Assembly: GCF_008831285.2 (NCBI RefSeq)
Contig: NC_045138.2
Coordinates: 33,660,769-33,724,768 of the forward strand
Length of the DNA: 64,000 nucleotides
Direction of reading: 5' to 3'
Source of the DNA: Nymphaea colorata
Taxonomy: Eukaryota > Streptophyta > Magnoliopsida > Nymphaeales > Nymphaeaceae
Below are positions 1 to 12,206 of this stretch, in pieces. The notes beneath the pieces are model-generated. The model was not told the origin of the DNA. It was given only the letters and a program-made list of their open reading frames with translations, and made no database searches. The number at the start of each line of letters is the position of its first letter. Position 1 is the first letter of the stretch. The position numbers and the translations under genes were made by a program.

Positions 1-797
1 ACCACCTAAAGAGGATATCCTCACAGGCTTTTCGAAGCCAATACTGGACAATCCATTAAGTGAAATTATAAAACACACGAATAATATGACAGGAGATCTC
101 AGAAGCAGATTGCCAATGACGGCCGGTAAAAATGTTGGCTCCATGCTGTGGGGTTTTGAGCGGCAAATAACACCAATCATCTCAGTACAAACATTCAATG
201 ATGAGAAACAAAGTTAATATCCGATTATACTTGAGTGACCGACATCCATCCAACGTAATGCCAGATAATATGGGTGTAGTCCGCAGATACATGGATAAAG
301 ACGTCTCCAATAAGTTTCGAAGTTAGTACATTGGGTGAAACAGGAGATCATATTCTTTCGCACGATTTGATCTGATAAAAGAACAATTTCAAAGAGCCAT
401 AGTGTTCAAATGGGCTATGCTGTCCACCATTTTTGCACAAGGCACACGTCGTCTGTGCAAGCACGTCCAAATATATGGAAGCAAAGAGAGGGAGAGGGAG
501 AGGGAGAGGGAGAGAGTCTGCACTGTCTCGTTCCCACAAACTGTACAGACAAGCGAGCACCATGGCCACTACAAAGTACACTTACGAGGTTGATAAAATG
601 CCATCTAGTGTCCTGGATTGTGCCATTTGTATAAACTATTCTAGTACAATCTCAAATACCAAAAATTAAAAATTCACAGCACTGTTTCATAGCATATTCT
701 TACAATGTAGAAGAACAGCAGCGCACACATGTATCAAGTATCAAACCAGAGTACACTTGCTACCAGCGAACAGGATCAGTACATGGGACCCCGAAAT
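1..797. other. Downstream flank of SF3B5, no gene recognised
   Basis: I see no supported coding gene here. The part nearest position 797 is probably the 3' UTR of the minus-strand SF3B5 gene. A purine-rich microsatellite (GA/GGGA units) lies at about 486-515. The short open frames over it are low-complexity RE/GR-type translations and are not credible proteins. Confidence 0.6.
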
Positions 798-3293
798 TCA
801 ATCTTCCTCTCTTTCAGGAGGCAGACCACAAGGCAGCAACATTTTCTGTCAAAAAAAAAATCTCATATTGAAAATAATTTGCAAAACCAGTATGAAATTT
901 CTAGATTAAACAATACACTTGAAAATCCTAAATAAAAAAAAGACCCAGCCAGAAAGTTTCCAACAAAATATTTAAATGACTGCACAAAAATAGCATGTGT
1001 AGCATGATTACTGAACTTGTTCAGAAGAATTTTCGTCACATAAGATCCCTGATTATAGAAATCCTGAACAACAGAGGACATAGCTACATAAACATTAAGG
1101 CTCTCTGAAGTATTTCACTAACTGATTCACCAGTACTGCAGTCTACATCCCCTTATAAACCAATGGTGTAGAGCTGGTAGGACAGCATGTTTGAGCTTGT
1201 TCAGCACATGGTAGTAAGTTAGATTTTTCCATTGGTTGTGCTTTGCCATTTACCAATAAAGGCTGAAGCGCCGACAAATGTAGCCCTCAAACTTCCAACC
1301 ATTGTATTTTTGGCCAAATTTCTCATGACATCACTTCTCATATTTATTATCAAGGAAAACTGCCAAGTGCTAGATGTGCCAATCCATGGCAATATGACAT
1401 GCATGTTTAAAATGCCCTGTACGGTTGTCCCTTGTTGTAAAACCCAAGTGCCCTTCCCACCAGGAACGTAAGCCCCCATTGCTTCAGATTCATAGCAAAA
1501 AGGAAAACAAAACATGCATTGAACCCTAACCGCCTTCAACTTGGAGGCTTTAGGTCAACCAACTTCGTGTTCATAAGTTGCTTAACTTGTGATTACAGGT
1601 AGCAGAATAGTTGCAAACAGCGACCAACTGTACTCCATTATCTAATTTGGATTGCAAATGTAAAAGACAATTATGTGCCTGATTTCATTTTCTGTCAAGA
1701 TTTTTAATTGCAGATTGATGTAACAGACATAAACTTCCACTTTCAAAACTATAGCATTTGGATTACAAATGTGAAGGACAGTTATGTGCTTTGTTTTCCT
1801 TTTTCCTCAAGATGTTTAATTGGAGATAGATGTAATAGTAACTTTTGGTTGACAGCATTAAGCATGCATAGCAAGGCGAAACCATCCATAGGAAGCAAAT
1901 TTTCCTGTTAATTACTCTTTCCCCAAGCTAACACAAAAAGTGATGCCAAAAAAGAAACTACTTTTACGATATCTACAGCAGACAAAAATTGTACATTCCA
2001 TTTCATCTCCAAGTTAATACAAGTATTATGTTCCTATTAAGTTTCTCTTTCTCAAAAACAAAACCCCAAGGAAAAATAAATCAATTTCTAACGATAGGTA
2101 ATGTTCCATGCATCTAAATAAGCTTGTGAAAAGAAAAAACAGGAAATTTTTATGATAAGGAATTGCAGACCAGAAACAATTTCTGGCCATTTGATCAGGA
2201 CGTACTACAACACATCAAGGGGACCAAATAGAAGATGCTCCCATTATAAATTATACACATGCCCGCACACACAAATAATAAGTATTTCTAATAGTTTAGT
2301 TTTTTGTTCTTTATTTTTTCTAAAAGCTTTTTGATCACCAAGATGACCAGTTAAGACTAGGTGATCAGTTAGTCTACAGCATTTCTTCCTGAGCTTTTGA
2401 ACATTAATACAAATAATATTTTTTTTTATACTTTGTGGGCAGCTTGTGTGCATTGTTAATTCAGTATGTACACTTCGTGAAGCATTTGCTCATCCAAGAT
2501 CTCTGTTCTATCCAGTATTGCCAGACCCCTTGTTCTGGCCTTATTAAGCTTTATCTTTTCTTGTGAGCCTTGTGCTCGAATTGTTGTTCCTTGCATGAAC
2601 TAACAGATGGTGACTGCCCATGTTGTCTATGAATATCATACTGTGTGAGGCTATCGTGTACAATCATGCATTTTTTTATGAAGTAGATGTCCTATGAGTT
2701 TTCTGTCTACTCTGTTAAGCAATTTGTGGGATCTTTCAGTTTGGTCTTTTAATATCATCCTTTTTTGGTAAACCTCAAGGTTGCCACATTGTTCCTTGCA
2801 TGAAATAACAATCACCACTGTTCATGTTTGCCTAAAATTCCAGCCACCAATGAAAACTGAGGTTGAAAAGATTACCTGCATAAAGTTGTACCGCTCTCTC
2901 CCTATGGATTCATTTTCAGCAATTGCAAAATAGGCCAGCATTGGATAGTGGCCAATATATGATGCATAACTGTCACGTTGAATGTTCACAGCCCATTCAC
3001 TGCACCAGGAAAACTTGGATCATCTTTCAATCTCAAGGGGATGGAAACATGAGATGTATTCTATGCATGACATGAATAAACAACTGGATAATAACTAATA
3101 AGGAACTCACAATCTGCTCAGATCTGCATGACCAGTTCCGACATATTTTGCTTGGAGGTGCTCAAGTTGAGAGTTGATATTGAATCTGTCACTTGCCTAT
3201 AGGAAATGATAACATAATATGGTTGCCATTAAGCTGCCATTTGGCAACAAAGCACCAAAAGAGAGTAGATAAATTACTACAATTTACCTGCAT
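798..3293 (-). CDS. SF3B5: Splicing factor 3B subunit 5 (SF3b10), four coding exons
   Basis: Coding exons on the minus strand are 3293-3288, 3196-3111, 2999-2876 and 845-798 (264 nt, 87 aa). All junctions have GT-AG borders and the phases join cleanly. The protein begins MQASDRFNINSQLEHLQ, contains WAVNIQRDSYASYIGHYP and FAIAENESIGRERYNFMQ, and ends LLPCGLPPEREED. These are the landmarks of the SF3b 10-kDa subunit, and the length equals the usual plant length. SF3b5 is a small helical component of the SF3b complex of the U2 snRNP and helps hold SF3B1 during branch-point recognition in the nucleus. The first coding exon contributes only ATG CAG, so the start rests on the strong match to the plant family N-terminus. 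The last intron (846-2875) is about 2.0 kb, which separates a 48-nt terminal coding exon from the rest. The gene is head to head with the WDR25-like gene. The 5' UTR limits are unknown. Confidence 0.95.
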
Positions 3294-4743
3294 GATTTGT
3301 AAATGCCTCTTTCTTTATTGACCAAGTTAAAAGATGACCGTTAACTTTTGATATACCTGATACAGGTTACAGAATTAGTACACGAAATATGAAGGAAAGA
3401 ATCATGAATGCATTAACGCCATTATAAGAATACAATTAGTAGCAGAAAACTAGAAATTTCAAATTCCAGCAGATAGGGGTCGGGCGTTTTGTAAGACGCA
3501 AGTTTACACACCCTATCGAAAGAAGGTGGCATACTTGGTGTTTGGAGACAAGGAGTTGGAAAGCTGGGTGGATAGCCTCTCCATGTCTCAGGTGCATCAC
3601 CATCATGAAAAGAACCTAGCCCATTCTTGAATCCAGCACCCTTCTTCTTTTTATGCTTTATAGAATGAGGATAGGAGAAGCTGGGTCACATGGAGAATTT
3701 ATTTATGAGAGACAATCGAACTCTTGGCCAGCCAATCCAGTCAAAAGGGTGTAACTTTCAGGTTTCAATGTCTAGTCGATGAAAAGTTTCTGAATCCTTT
3801 CAAGAAGCTAAGTAAACAGAGGATAGGGCAATAGTGCAACTGCATCTCCTCTCATGATATTCTCTTTGCACACTCTTTCCATGTCCCTATCGGCATTTAA
3901 TATAAACAAACTGCTAGTAAAATTTTCAAATATGCACATTCTAGCTGAAAAATAAAACAGATTGCCTTTTCTTTCTTGAGTTACAGTTAGTTCCATCATC
4001 CATGTTAGTCCTTTGCGAGGCTATTATTAGGTCATTTGAGGTTCGACATATCAAGAAAAACTCAAGCTTATAGCTACTGAAAAAATTATGAGAACCCTCC
4101 TAGCAATTGCCATTTTGCAAACAACGAAAATTCTGCGTATTTTGTATACGTTTAGCAGTTCATGGCATATTCAGTCACGTAGGGCATATTAATATAACTC
4201 CCTTTCAAATATTCAGATTCACTTATGCATCTTGATTATATTTCATATCCTAAAAAAGGCAAAGAAATGAGCCCGTCTTTTTCATTAAGAAGTGCCAGTC
4301 GGAAGGTCAAGAAATAAAAAGGAAAACCATATTCTTAGGATAAGCAGACACGTCTATGACGCCTATAAGGACTAAATCAACGGATAAGGTGAACACAGTA
4401 GCTGAGAAAGAAACAAACTAAAAAATAAGTCGAACCAAAAGCGTATACCAGTGAACCTATTCCAAATTTCCAATCACAATGTCGTCAAATTTCTCATCAC
4501 CGCAGTTCTTAAATCACCATCCCTAATGACGCACAAGTAAATACCAGGAAATCCAAATAACCCATCAACAAGACAGAGCAACCACATGAAGAACAAGAAG
4601 AAGCCTCGCTGTCATATTGACTTCTCGCTAATGGATGCAAAAATTAGGGCAAGGATGTGAGAAGGGTCAAGGGGAACCAAAGGAAGCCTACAGGAAACCA
4701 TGGCCCAGAGAGAGAGAGAGAGATGAACCTGAAGGACGGAGAC

Positions 4744-4790
4744 CTATGTCACCTAGGTACGGGTACGGTAAAACGTTGCCAATCTTGGTA
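4744..4790. mobile_element. One-ended relic resembling the CTATGTCAC hAT MITE family
   Basis: The sequence from 4744 begins CTATGTCACC followed by GGTACGGGTACGG. This resembles the left ends of the elements at 11826 and 13423. I could not find the opposite terminus or a target duplication nearby, so it is probably a truncated copy. The right limit is arbitrary. Confidence 0.4.
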
Positions 4791-4977
4791 CAGCGGTATG
4801 GCGATAATATTATTTTTTTGTTAAAAAATTGTAAATTTTGAGAAAAACAAAAAAATTGTTATCGAACTTCTTAATACAAACCAGAATCTCTGAGTCAGAA
4901 ACAGCTAATGAACAAACTAAGGAATTGAAAATCAACAATAAAAAGCAAATGAAATAGGAATTCGTGTGAAAAAAAAA

Positions 4978-5164
4978 AATCAAAGGGACGGATCGTGGCT
5001 TTCCTCCATTAAAATCAGAATTTGAGTTCCCAACTTCCAAGCTATATATCTGAGCGAAGAAATAATCCGCCACAATCAAAGGGACGGATCATTGCTTTCC
5101 TCCATTAAAATCAGAATTTGAGTTCCCAACTTCCATATATCTGAGCGAAGAAATAATCCACCAC
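4978..5164. repeat. Tandem duplication of about 95 bp
   Basis: Unit 1 (4978-5073) and unit 2 (5074-5164) are nearly identical. Unit 2 lacks about 5 bases (near the AGCTATATAT stretch) and has a few substitutions. It lies upstream of both divergent genes. No coding content is seen. Confidence 0.9.
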
Positions 5165-5218
5165 TTTACTTATCGCTGAATGAATTTGATGCAAAAACGA
5201 CAAAAGGGTTTCTTGTAG

Positions 5219-5413
5219 CATATGTATGAATAAAATGAAATGAATGAAGAAATGAATCAAAGGAATGGAAACTAAAATGAATCAGAGAGGAGACTCCAAG
5301 CGACTCAGTTTGAGCAGTCGGGAGGAAGTAGGGGATCAGAGAGGGAATGGAAACATATGTATGAATAAAATGAAATGAATCAAAGGAATGGAAACGAAAA
5401 TGAATCAGAGAGG
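5219..5413. repeat. Direct repeat of an ATGAATAAAATGAAATGAAT-type segment
   Basis: The segment at 5219-5291 recurs at 5354-5413 with a short internal deletion of GAAGAAATGAAT-type sequence. About 60 bp separate the copies. This is a second local duplication in the same divergent promoter region. Confidence 0.8.
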
Positions 5414-5691
5414 ATCAAGAGGAAGAAAAGTAGGGGATCGACGCATATTACCGATTGACCTAATGCGATGGAAGAGGAACCCTAACAAGTACGAGGAAGA
5501 AACCGAACGACAAACGTCGGCCACGCACCTTCCGTCGCCGTCCACGGGTCGTCCGTCGCCGGTCGCCGTCCGCCGCCGCTGCCCAAAAAATCAGAATCTC
5601 CAAGCACCCGCCTTTGGAAGAACGCTCGAGAGGCGGAGAGGGAGACGGCGAGAGTCACGGCCGAGTTTTCCTTTTGTTGCATTTTGATATG

Positions 5692-5728
5692 GTTTGGATC
5701 TAGTTCCGACCGGGAACCAGATCCAAAC
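5692..5728. repeat. Inverted repeat (hairpin) upstream of WDR25
   Basis: The arms GTTTGGATCTAGTTCC and GGAACCAGATCCAAAC are 16 nt each with one mismatch, around a 5-base loop. The hairpin lies about 325-360 bp before the WDR25 start codon, in GC-rich sequence likely to be promoter or leader. Confidence 0.85.
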
Positions 5729-6052
5729 GAACCACCACCGGCGCACCATGGACGGAGACAAAGCATGAAAGCAGAGCTCGAACGGACCGGGTGGCCCAAC
5801 CAAACCACCCGCCCTGCCCCTAATATACATTCATTCGGTCTCTCATAATAATAGTGGCTTCGGGTCGGATGGTGCCGCTTTTCTGGGTCGATGCTCGATG
5901 TGGAACAAATACCCGACCCGGAAGGACTCCAACGTGTCTCGTGTCGGTATAATTTCGTTCTGTGCCGCGAACATCCCGAAAGCGCGCGAGCGACCTTCTA
6001 TCTCCGCCGCTCCCTTCCAGAGACGCGAAGTGAAGCGATATTGAAGAGGGAG

Positions 6053-9000
6053 ATGGATCTCCTCCGTGGAGCTTACGGCGCTGCCTCCGACGAGGAGGAG
6101 GAGGAGGGGCGACGAAACTCCTCCGATCGCTTCTCTAAGAGGCACCGCCCATTGCCGGTAGCTCCTCCATTACCAGGCTGCTACGTCTCGAAGAGACAGC
6201 GGGCAGCGATGGCGGCGACGACGGCTGCTCAGACCTTGTCCAGTTCTCAGACCTCGGCCGTTCCTTCCCCTGTTGTCTCATCATCTGGTTTCGTCTCGTC
6301 TCCTCTTCTTCTCATCTCGTTTATTTATCGCTGTATTTTGTTCATGCTCCACTGACACTGATCACGTTGTCTTTGCTTCTGCGTGAGGTTGATTCGTGTT
6401 CGTCATCGTGATCCTCTTTTCTAGATTTTAATTCTTTAGTGTCCTTTAGCACCCCATTTCTATTAGAATATTTAAATTTTAGGCTTCTGTATTTTGTTGG
6501 GCAAGTATGTGAAGAGTACGCAGAAGTTTGAAAATACATTGAACATTAACATAAGTAAATTTATTGGCTTGGAATTGACAAAAGATCCACGTCTTGCTCC
6601 TTTCTTCTTAATCCAGCTCGAGCTAGAAGTATAGTGCTTACCCCAATGGTGATGGGTGTGCTTCTGTGTTGTTCCACAGTACTACCTGGTCTCGGTCGCT
6701 TCCATGCACACGGAACTCGAGTCGTACCATGGAAATTTTATTGCTTAAACCTGCTTGTTTCGTGCACAATAAATATCAGAAATGGCAAACGCCACAGCGC
6801 TTATCAATACCAATTTCAGAGCACCTTCCCAGTTTTCATTTTGCAAGTTTTCGTGGTTAAATCTGCCTCCTCTATGCACTTGAAATAATATATGTATACA
6901 TTCCATAGTATCTGGAAGACATCTGTTTATGAGCATATCTTGCTTTCGATTTGCTGAATATAAGTTTGTCATTTCTCACCGAGTTATTGTGCCTTTTGGT
7001 GTAGTCAAAACTGCGCCTAGGGATTCGACTAGGCTGGCTACCGAGGCGCCTAAGTGGATGAAATGCTTTAAAATTCTTTTGTTACCTTTTCTGTTGTTTT
7101 TCTTCTTCTCCATGTACGTCTTGTTCTTCCTCGTCCTCTTTTTATCTTTGATTTACTGGCCCACAAAGGCCCCCGTCGAGGCACTGTCTAGTCCTTTTCA
7201 AGGCCCATCGCCTATGCCTGCCTCACGCTTTTGATTACTTAGCTCATTTTCTGCTTATATATACTATTTTGAACTGGTTGCATTGCTACAATGAAGTTTG
7301 CAGATGGATCATGAAAGTTCTTCTAAAATTAGGTCATCTACTTGTCTCGATGTTCTCACTGTTATTGTTGCCTTTTTTCCTACTTTTCTTCTTTATTACC
7401 CTGAAAATGAGACATGTTCTGCTTCACTAAATGTGACAGTGTCTTGTAGATATAGTGATTCGACACGACATGCTTTTGTAACATTGTTGTGCATTTCTAA
7501 AATCCATTTTTTTTTCCTCTGATTTCAGGCAGTATTTCAGATGCTGATCTGCCTCCACTGATTTTGTCTTCATCGAGACGCAAAGGAAATTTTCATGCTA
7601 ATCAAACTAAAATTCCAGAAAGATGCTCAGTTTATCTAACTGGCCATTCAAAAGCTGTCAATGCCATACACTGGTGTCCTACAACAGGTAATAACCTTCT
7701 GTTCTGATTGTAGTGCTGGTGTATTGTAACTTTTCAGTATACATAGACCTTGATAGTGCTAACTTATGACTTCCCTTGAAAAGTTTGTCCTGTTATTCTT
7801 GTCAAAGGTAATGTTTGGCTACACATATATTGTGCCAGTTATAGCTTGTCTTTGTTAAATGGTTGAACTGCATTTTTAAACCAACTTCTTTCCATTTTGA
7901 AGGATGAAATTTCAATGAAGCTTATATTATGCTTGATTGTCAAGCATGTAAATCTCTAGAGGTGACTTAACAACCTTGATGTTCATTTATGCAATCACTT
8001 TAGTTTTTTTGGAAAGAAGAATTTTAGGAAAAGAAAATATACATTTTATTTGAATTTGAGTGTTAGTTTACATTCTACATTATGCCATGCATTATTTTTC
8101 TCAATGGAAGTAGTTTTGCAGCACATCTTCTTGCTTCTGCTGGAATGGATCAGACTATCTGTGTATGGAATGTCTGGACGAGAGGTCAGAAGAAGGTGCG
8201 CACTTTCCATGGACACAATGCTGCAGTCATGGATGTGAGGTGGTCCCAGCATGGACTGTATCTCCTAACATGTGGTTATGATAGCAGATCAAGATTTTTT
8301 GATGTTGAGAAGGGGGTGGAAATTCAGCATTTTGAGGAGGACCAAATTGTGAGAGTTGTTCGATTCCACCCTGAGAACTCAAATCTTTTCTTGTCTGGTG
8401 GTTCAAATGGTAGTTTGCGGCTTTGGGACATAAGAGTCAACAAGGTAGTGAAGGAATATGTCAGGAAACTTGGGCCTATCCTGGATATTGACATTAGTGT
8501 CAATGGCAAGCAATTTATTTCCTCCAGCAATGTCTCAAAAGATAACGCGAGTGAGAACTCTGTAATTGTTTGGGACATAGCACGTCAGGTTCCTCTTTCC
8601 TATCAGGTACAAGTTTCACGTTATTTTTCTTGTGCTTATAAAGTATAAACTATAAATCGTAGTAACAAAAAACACATTTATTTTAAACTACGTTAAAAAA
8701 AGAAAAAATGGGTCAGCAAAAAAAAAGAAGACCAAGAAATGCATTTTTTGGAAGTCAGCCGAAAAAAAGGACAAACAAATGTATTTTTTGGAAAAATAAT
8801 GCCAAAAAAAAAGAGAGAAAAGGACACGGCATTTTTTCAGCTTTTTTTGCGTTCTTTTCACATTTTTTTATATTTTTTTCCTTTTTTTTCCGTTTTCATG
8901 TTTTTTTACATTTTTACTGCCACATTTTAATGTTCACATTTTTCTTTGAAGATCTTCTTCTTTTTAATTGTTTTAAAATTTGCCAAGATTTTTCTGAGAA

Positions 9001-9699
9001 AAACAACTCTGCCATATTAAACCCGAGAAATTTTTCTGTTTAAAACCTGTAAACAATATTTGTGATGATGCTATGAAGTAATAAAGATGACCTTTATTGG
9101 TGTAAGACTTTCATTTTTGTGTTATGTGGTAATAACTTTTTTTTCCTTCACATGATTGCATGAACTTAGTTCATGGTAGTTATGAACTATTATTTAGTCG
9201 TTAGCCAACTATTACTATCCCATATGTTCCATTTATCATTTATGTGTTTTTAATAAAATCAGTTCTCTCAAGGTCACCGGACCTGTTATGCTGTTGAAAA
9301 TTTCTCAGTAAAGTTTTTTCTGAACAGGTTTATGTGGAAGCATACACATGCACAAGTGTCAGGTATCATCCATTTGATCCTTGCTTTGTTGCTCAATCAA
9401 ATGGAAATTATGTTGCCATTTTTTCATCCATGCCACCTTTCAAACTAGACAAGTACAGGAGGTATGAAAAGCATGGAGTAGCTGGCTTCCCAGTCAAGTG
9501 TAATTTCAACTTGAGTGGGGATATACTTATTTCAGGATCATCAGATGGTTGTGTATACTTTTATGACTATAAATCCACTAATCTTTTAAGAAAGATGAAA
9601 GCATATGACGATGCATGCTTAGATGTTGCATGTCATCCAGTCATGCCTAATGTTCTCGCCACATCAAGTTGGAATGGTGATGTTTTGGTGTTTGAATGA
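6053..9699 (+). CDS. WDR25: WD40-repeat protein, WDR25-like, four exons
   Basis: The exons are 6053-6287, 7529-7687, 8122-8606 and 9328-9699 (1251 nt, 416 aa), all with GT-AG introns and matching phases. The start MDLLRGAYGAASDEEEEE was preferred over an upstream in-frame ATG at 5891, because plant WDR25 proteins begin with a short MDLL...ASDEEEE segment. The N-terminal ~100 residues are acidic then basic and low-complexity. From about residue 115 a WD40 propeller follows: YLTGHSKAVNAIHWCP, LLASAGMDQTICVWNV, TFHGHNAAVMDVRWS, LFLSGGSNGSLRLWDIR and VIVWDIARQVPLSYQ, then VYVEAYTCTSVRYHP, LISGSSDGCVYFYD and LATSSWNGDVLVFE just before the stop. WDR25 resembles the splicing factor PRP17/CDC40, but its precise role is not established. 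Intron 3 carries a low-complexity A/T block. The divergent partner is also a splicing factor gene, which fits but does not prove co-regulation. Confidence 0.93.
8690..8935. repeat. Poly-A/poly-T low-complexity block in WDR25 intron 3
   Basis: Runs of A on the left half and runs of T on the right half give short lysine-rich or phenylalanine-rich open frames with no biological signal. A motif resembling AAATGCATTTTTTGGA recurs three times with drift. It lies wholly between the exon 3 donor and the exon 4 acceptor. Confidence 0.75.
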
Positions 9700-10535
9700 G
9701 ATTGGGAATGGCAATTTTCAAAGTTATGAAGAATCAGGTCTTATTCTCCAGGCATGGGATGGTTGGATTTGCCAATTGTCATCTTATGAACTTGCATAGC
9801 ACAGGCATGTATATACAACAGAAAGCGGTGCATTGTCAGTTAATGCTTTATAAAAATGGATATTGCATCTTCCATATGTATGTGTGCTTGTTCTTGGTAA
9901 ATGCTATGGTAAAGACTTGTTGGTTGTTCCTGGTTTCCACACGATGTCCTATACCGTATCTGACCTTTTGTGATTGTATAGGTGCATTTAATCTACTTAA
10001 ATTAATCATGTTTGAAATGTTAGGTACAATCAGTTAAATTTAATGACCACAATATCAGGGAAACCAATGTCATCTTGAAATTCAAATGATTTTACAGGGT
10101 CATTGGCATATTTGCTTTAGACTTTAGATTGAAGCACATTACTCAAAACATTGTTTTTAGTATTACAGTGGATTTTGGGAACATGCAAGTGATCTTTTTA
10201 ACCCAAAAAAGTAACTAGATGGTCTATAATGATGCTATTTTTTAAAGCATGGTCACTTCATTTGGTTTCTAACTAGTATTAAAGGTAACTAGTTTAATAT
10301 GACATATACACATGCATGCTAGTATATATACACATACACAGGGATGCATGCATACATGACTGCATGTATATAGTATATACGCATTCTCGTATGTATAAGC
10401 TTGCACTGTGCTTATCTGCAAGGTGTGCTAGTCATCTCTGGCTCCTGCCTTTCTGATGCTCATTTAGAAGGGAATTTCCATTGATGCACTTGGACTTGCA
10501 GCTCGTCCTGGCATGATAGTGCTTCAGGTGGTAAA
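9700..10535. other. 3' flank of WDR25, no gene seen
   Basis: This is AT-rich sequence following the WDR25 stop codon. Around 10300-10390 there is an alternating purine-pyrimidine patch of ATGCATGC, ACATACAC and ATATATAC units. No open frame here has a recognisable family signature. Confidence 0.5.
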
Positions 10536-10539
10536 GAAG

Positions 10540-10936
10540 TGGAAGGAAACATGTTCAAGCTATTAGGGAACTTGAATATTTACATGTTTCGATCATAACT
10601 TGATCTACGTCCTTCACAGCAGTCTGATTCTTCTCTCTTCAATGATTTAGTGAGAGAGAGAAGCAGCTGTTATATATCTTTATTGAGTAGTGCTGAGATT
10701 ATTACATTTAGATGATCAATCAACCTTATGTTTCAGAAATGTATAATCATCTGTCTTGACAGATTTTCTGTTACAACCAGATCAGCTTGAGAATATTTCC
10801 TTTTATCTACATGATTGGATTTTCTGCCATCTTCATCATGATCTTCAGATCTGTTTCCATTTTCGTCAAGTTGATATAAGCTGGGATTTTGATCACCTCT
10901 TGATCCTTGACTTGCAGCAACTTGATCTTTATCGTT
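10540..10936 (-). repeat. 3' LTR of the decayed Copia element
   Basis: This is the left-hand long terminal repeat, in minus-strand orientation. It carries the AATATTTACATG...TTGATCTACGTCC stretch often seen in plant Copia LTRs. The exact boundary bases are uncertain because the ends have decayed. Confidence 0.6.
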
Positions 10937-11825
10937 AATAGCTGCCCTCAAGCTAACCATGGGTTGACCAATGGTGAGCTTGACCTGATCCAGTTGAGCT
11001 AGCGACTTTCTGAGTACATCAGTAAGTTGATCCTTGGATGAAATATGAACGTACAGAGTGGTGCGACTTTGTCCCTTACAAAGTGCATCACCCCTCAATA
11101 TGTTTACTTTTCACAATATGTTTACTCTTGCTATGAAAGTTAGGATTTGCAGCCATTTGCACAGGAAGTAACTTTTTAATGGTTATAGGCACAAACACTA
11201 TATGTTTCATAAAAATGACTTAGAACTAGAAGAAAGGTAAGAGCTCCCTATACGAGCGATGGACGAACATGATCCACTTCTGAACTTTGATGGAGTCATT
11301 GCCTTGATATTGAGATTGAATTGTCACGGAATTGAGATCCAAAGTTATCTGATGAGATGCTCTAGAATGTGGATAAGAGACATCGTTGGTGGTCAATGAT
11401 GGAGAAGCTGCACAGGCATGAGGCCATCTGGTCTAATAGTCTGAGCTTAGCAGTCTGCACGTCTTTGTTGTGTGAGCAACTTTGTTGCATTGACATACCA
11501 CTTGGGAGAAGATCCATCCTTGGTGTTTCTCTTAGTTTTGATACCATTGCTCTTGATATCGTCCACCATGTCCATGTCATCCAGGTCCCTTGTTTATTTT
11601 TAAACATGTATTTATGGTTTTGATCTCGTCTTCAATAATTTAATCCTTTTGAACAAAGTTGGCTTCAGGGATGTTTTCATTCTTCAGGTCTTCGTGCTTA
11701 GAAAAATGGACCTCTTGGATTAAAAGGTGGCTATGTTTCATACAATGAAGTCAGCTCAACCCAGTGAAAACAGAAGTTCTGGAGGCATCATAATCAGCCT
11801 GTAGACGATGCAAGAAAATCATAAT

Positions 11826-11904
11826 CTATGTCACATGAGTGCGGGTACGGGTGCCGGTGCGACGTATCCCAAAAAATTTGGGTGCGAGGGTGCGGCGAGT
11901 GTGT

Positions 11905-11948
<44 letters not shown>

Positions 11949-12206
11949 TATTTTTCATATATAAATGTATGTATTCATAATATATATAATTTCAGCTTGT
12001 TTCTTAGCTTAGTATGTCCTTTCTTTTTAGTTTTAGTATTATACATAAAGAAAGAAATGGACAGGGAGAAGAAAAAAAAAAGAATAGAATATATTTTGAA
12101 CTTGCATAAGAAAGGATGTGGTTGGGGTGCATGTAGGAGCTGCACCAGCACCAGTGTCGTGTCGACACTGGTGCGGCCCCTTTTTTGAAGAGTCCATGTG
12201 ACATAG
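11826..12206. mobile_element. hAT-type MITE, 381 bp, with 8-bp target duplication
   Basis: The terminal inverted repeats CTATGTCACATG (11826) and CATGTGACATAG (ending 12206) are perfect over 12 bp. They are flanked by exact 8-bp direct repeats ATCATAAT at 11818-11825 and 12207-12214. An 8-bp duplication with short TIRs is the hallmark of hAT-superfamily insertion. The interior has GGTACGGGTGCCGG-type sequence, a TA microsatellite (about 11915-11943), a T/A-rich core and a perfect hairpin at 12148-12174. There is no transposase frame, so it is non-autonomous. It is inserted inside the decayed Copia element and is therefore younger than that insertion. Confidence 0.88.
12148..12174. repeat. Perfect hairpin inside the hAT MITE
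   Basis: GCACCAGTGTCG and CGACACTGGTGC are 12-bp inverted arms around a 3-base loop. The hairpin lies about 32 bp inside the right terminus. Subterminal repeats of this kind can bind transposase in hAT elements; that role here is inference. Confidence 0.85.

Larger units (their letters stand above)
3294..6052. other. Region between the divergent SF3B5 and WDR25 start codons
   Basis: These 2.76 kb separate the two start codons and must hold both promoters and leaders. The part from about 3.3 to 4.6 kb is AT-rich with nothing recognisable. From about 5.4 kb the base composition becomes GC-rich and CpG-containing, as expected next to a plant transcription start. Local duplications (4978-5164; 5219-5291 with 5354-5413), a MITE-like end at 4744 and a hairpin at 5692-5728 are listed separately. 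Overlapping open frames at 5388-5830 on both strands have no family signature and look like by-products of GC content. Confidence 0.6.

Noticed and set aside
5482-5830. Minus-strand frames of 79 and 108 residues upstream of WDR25
   Set aside because: They overlap each other in different frames in GC-rich probable leader sequence, have no family signature and cross the hairpin.
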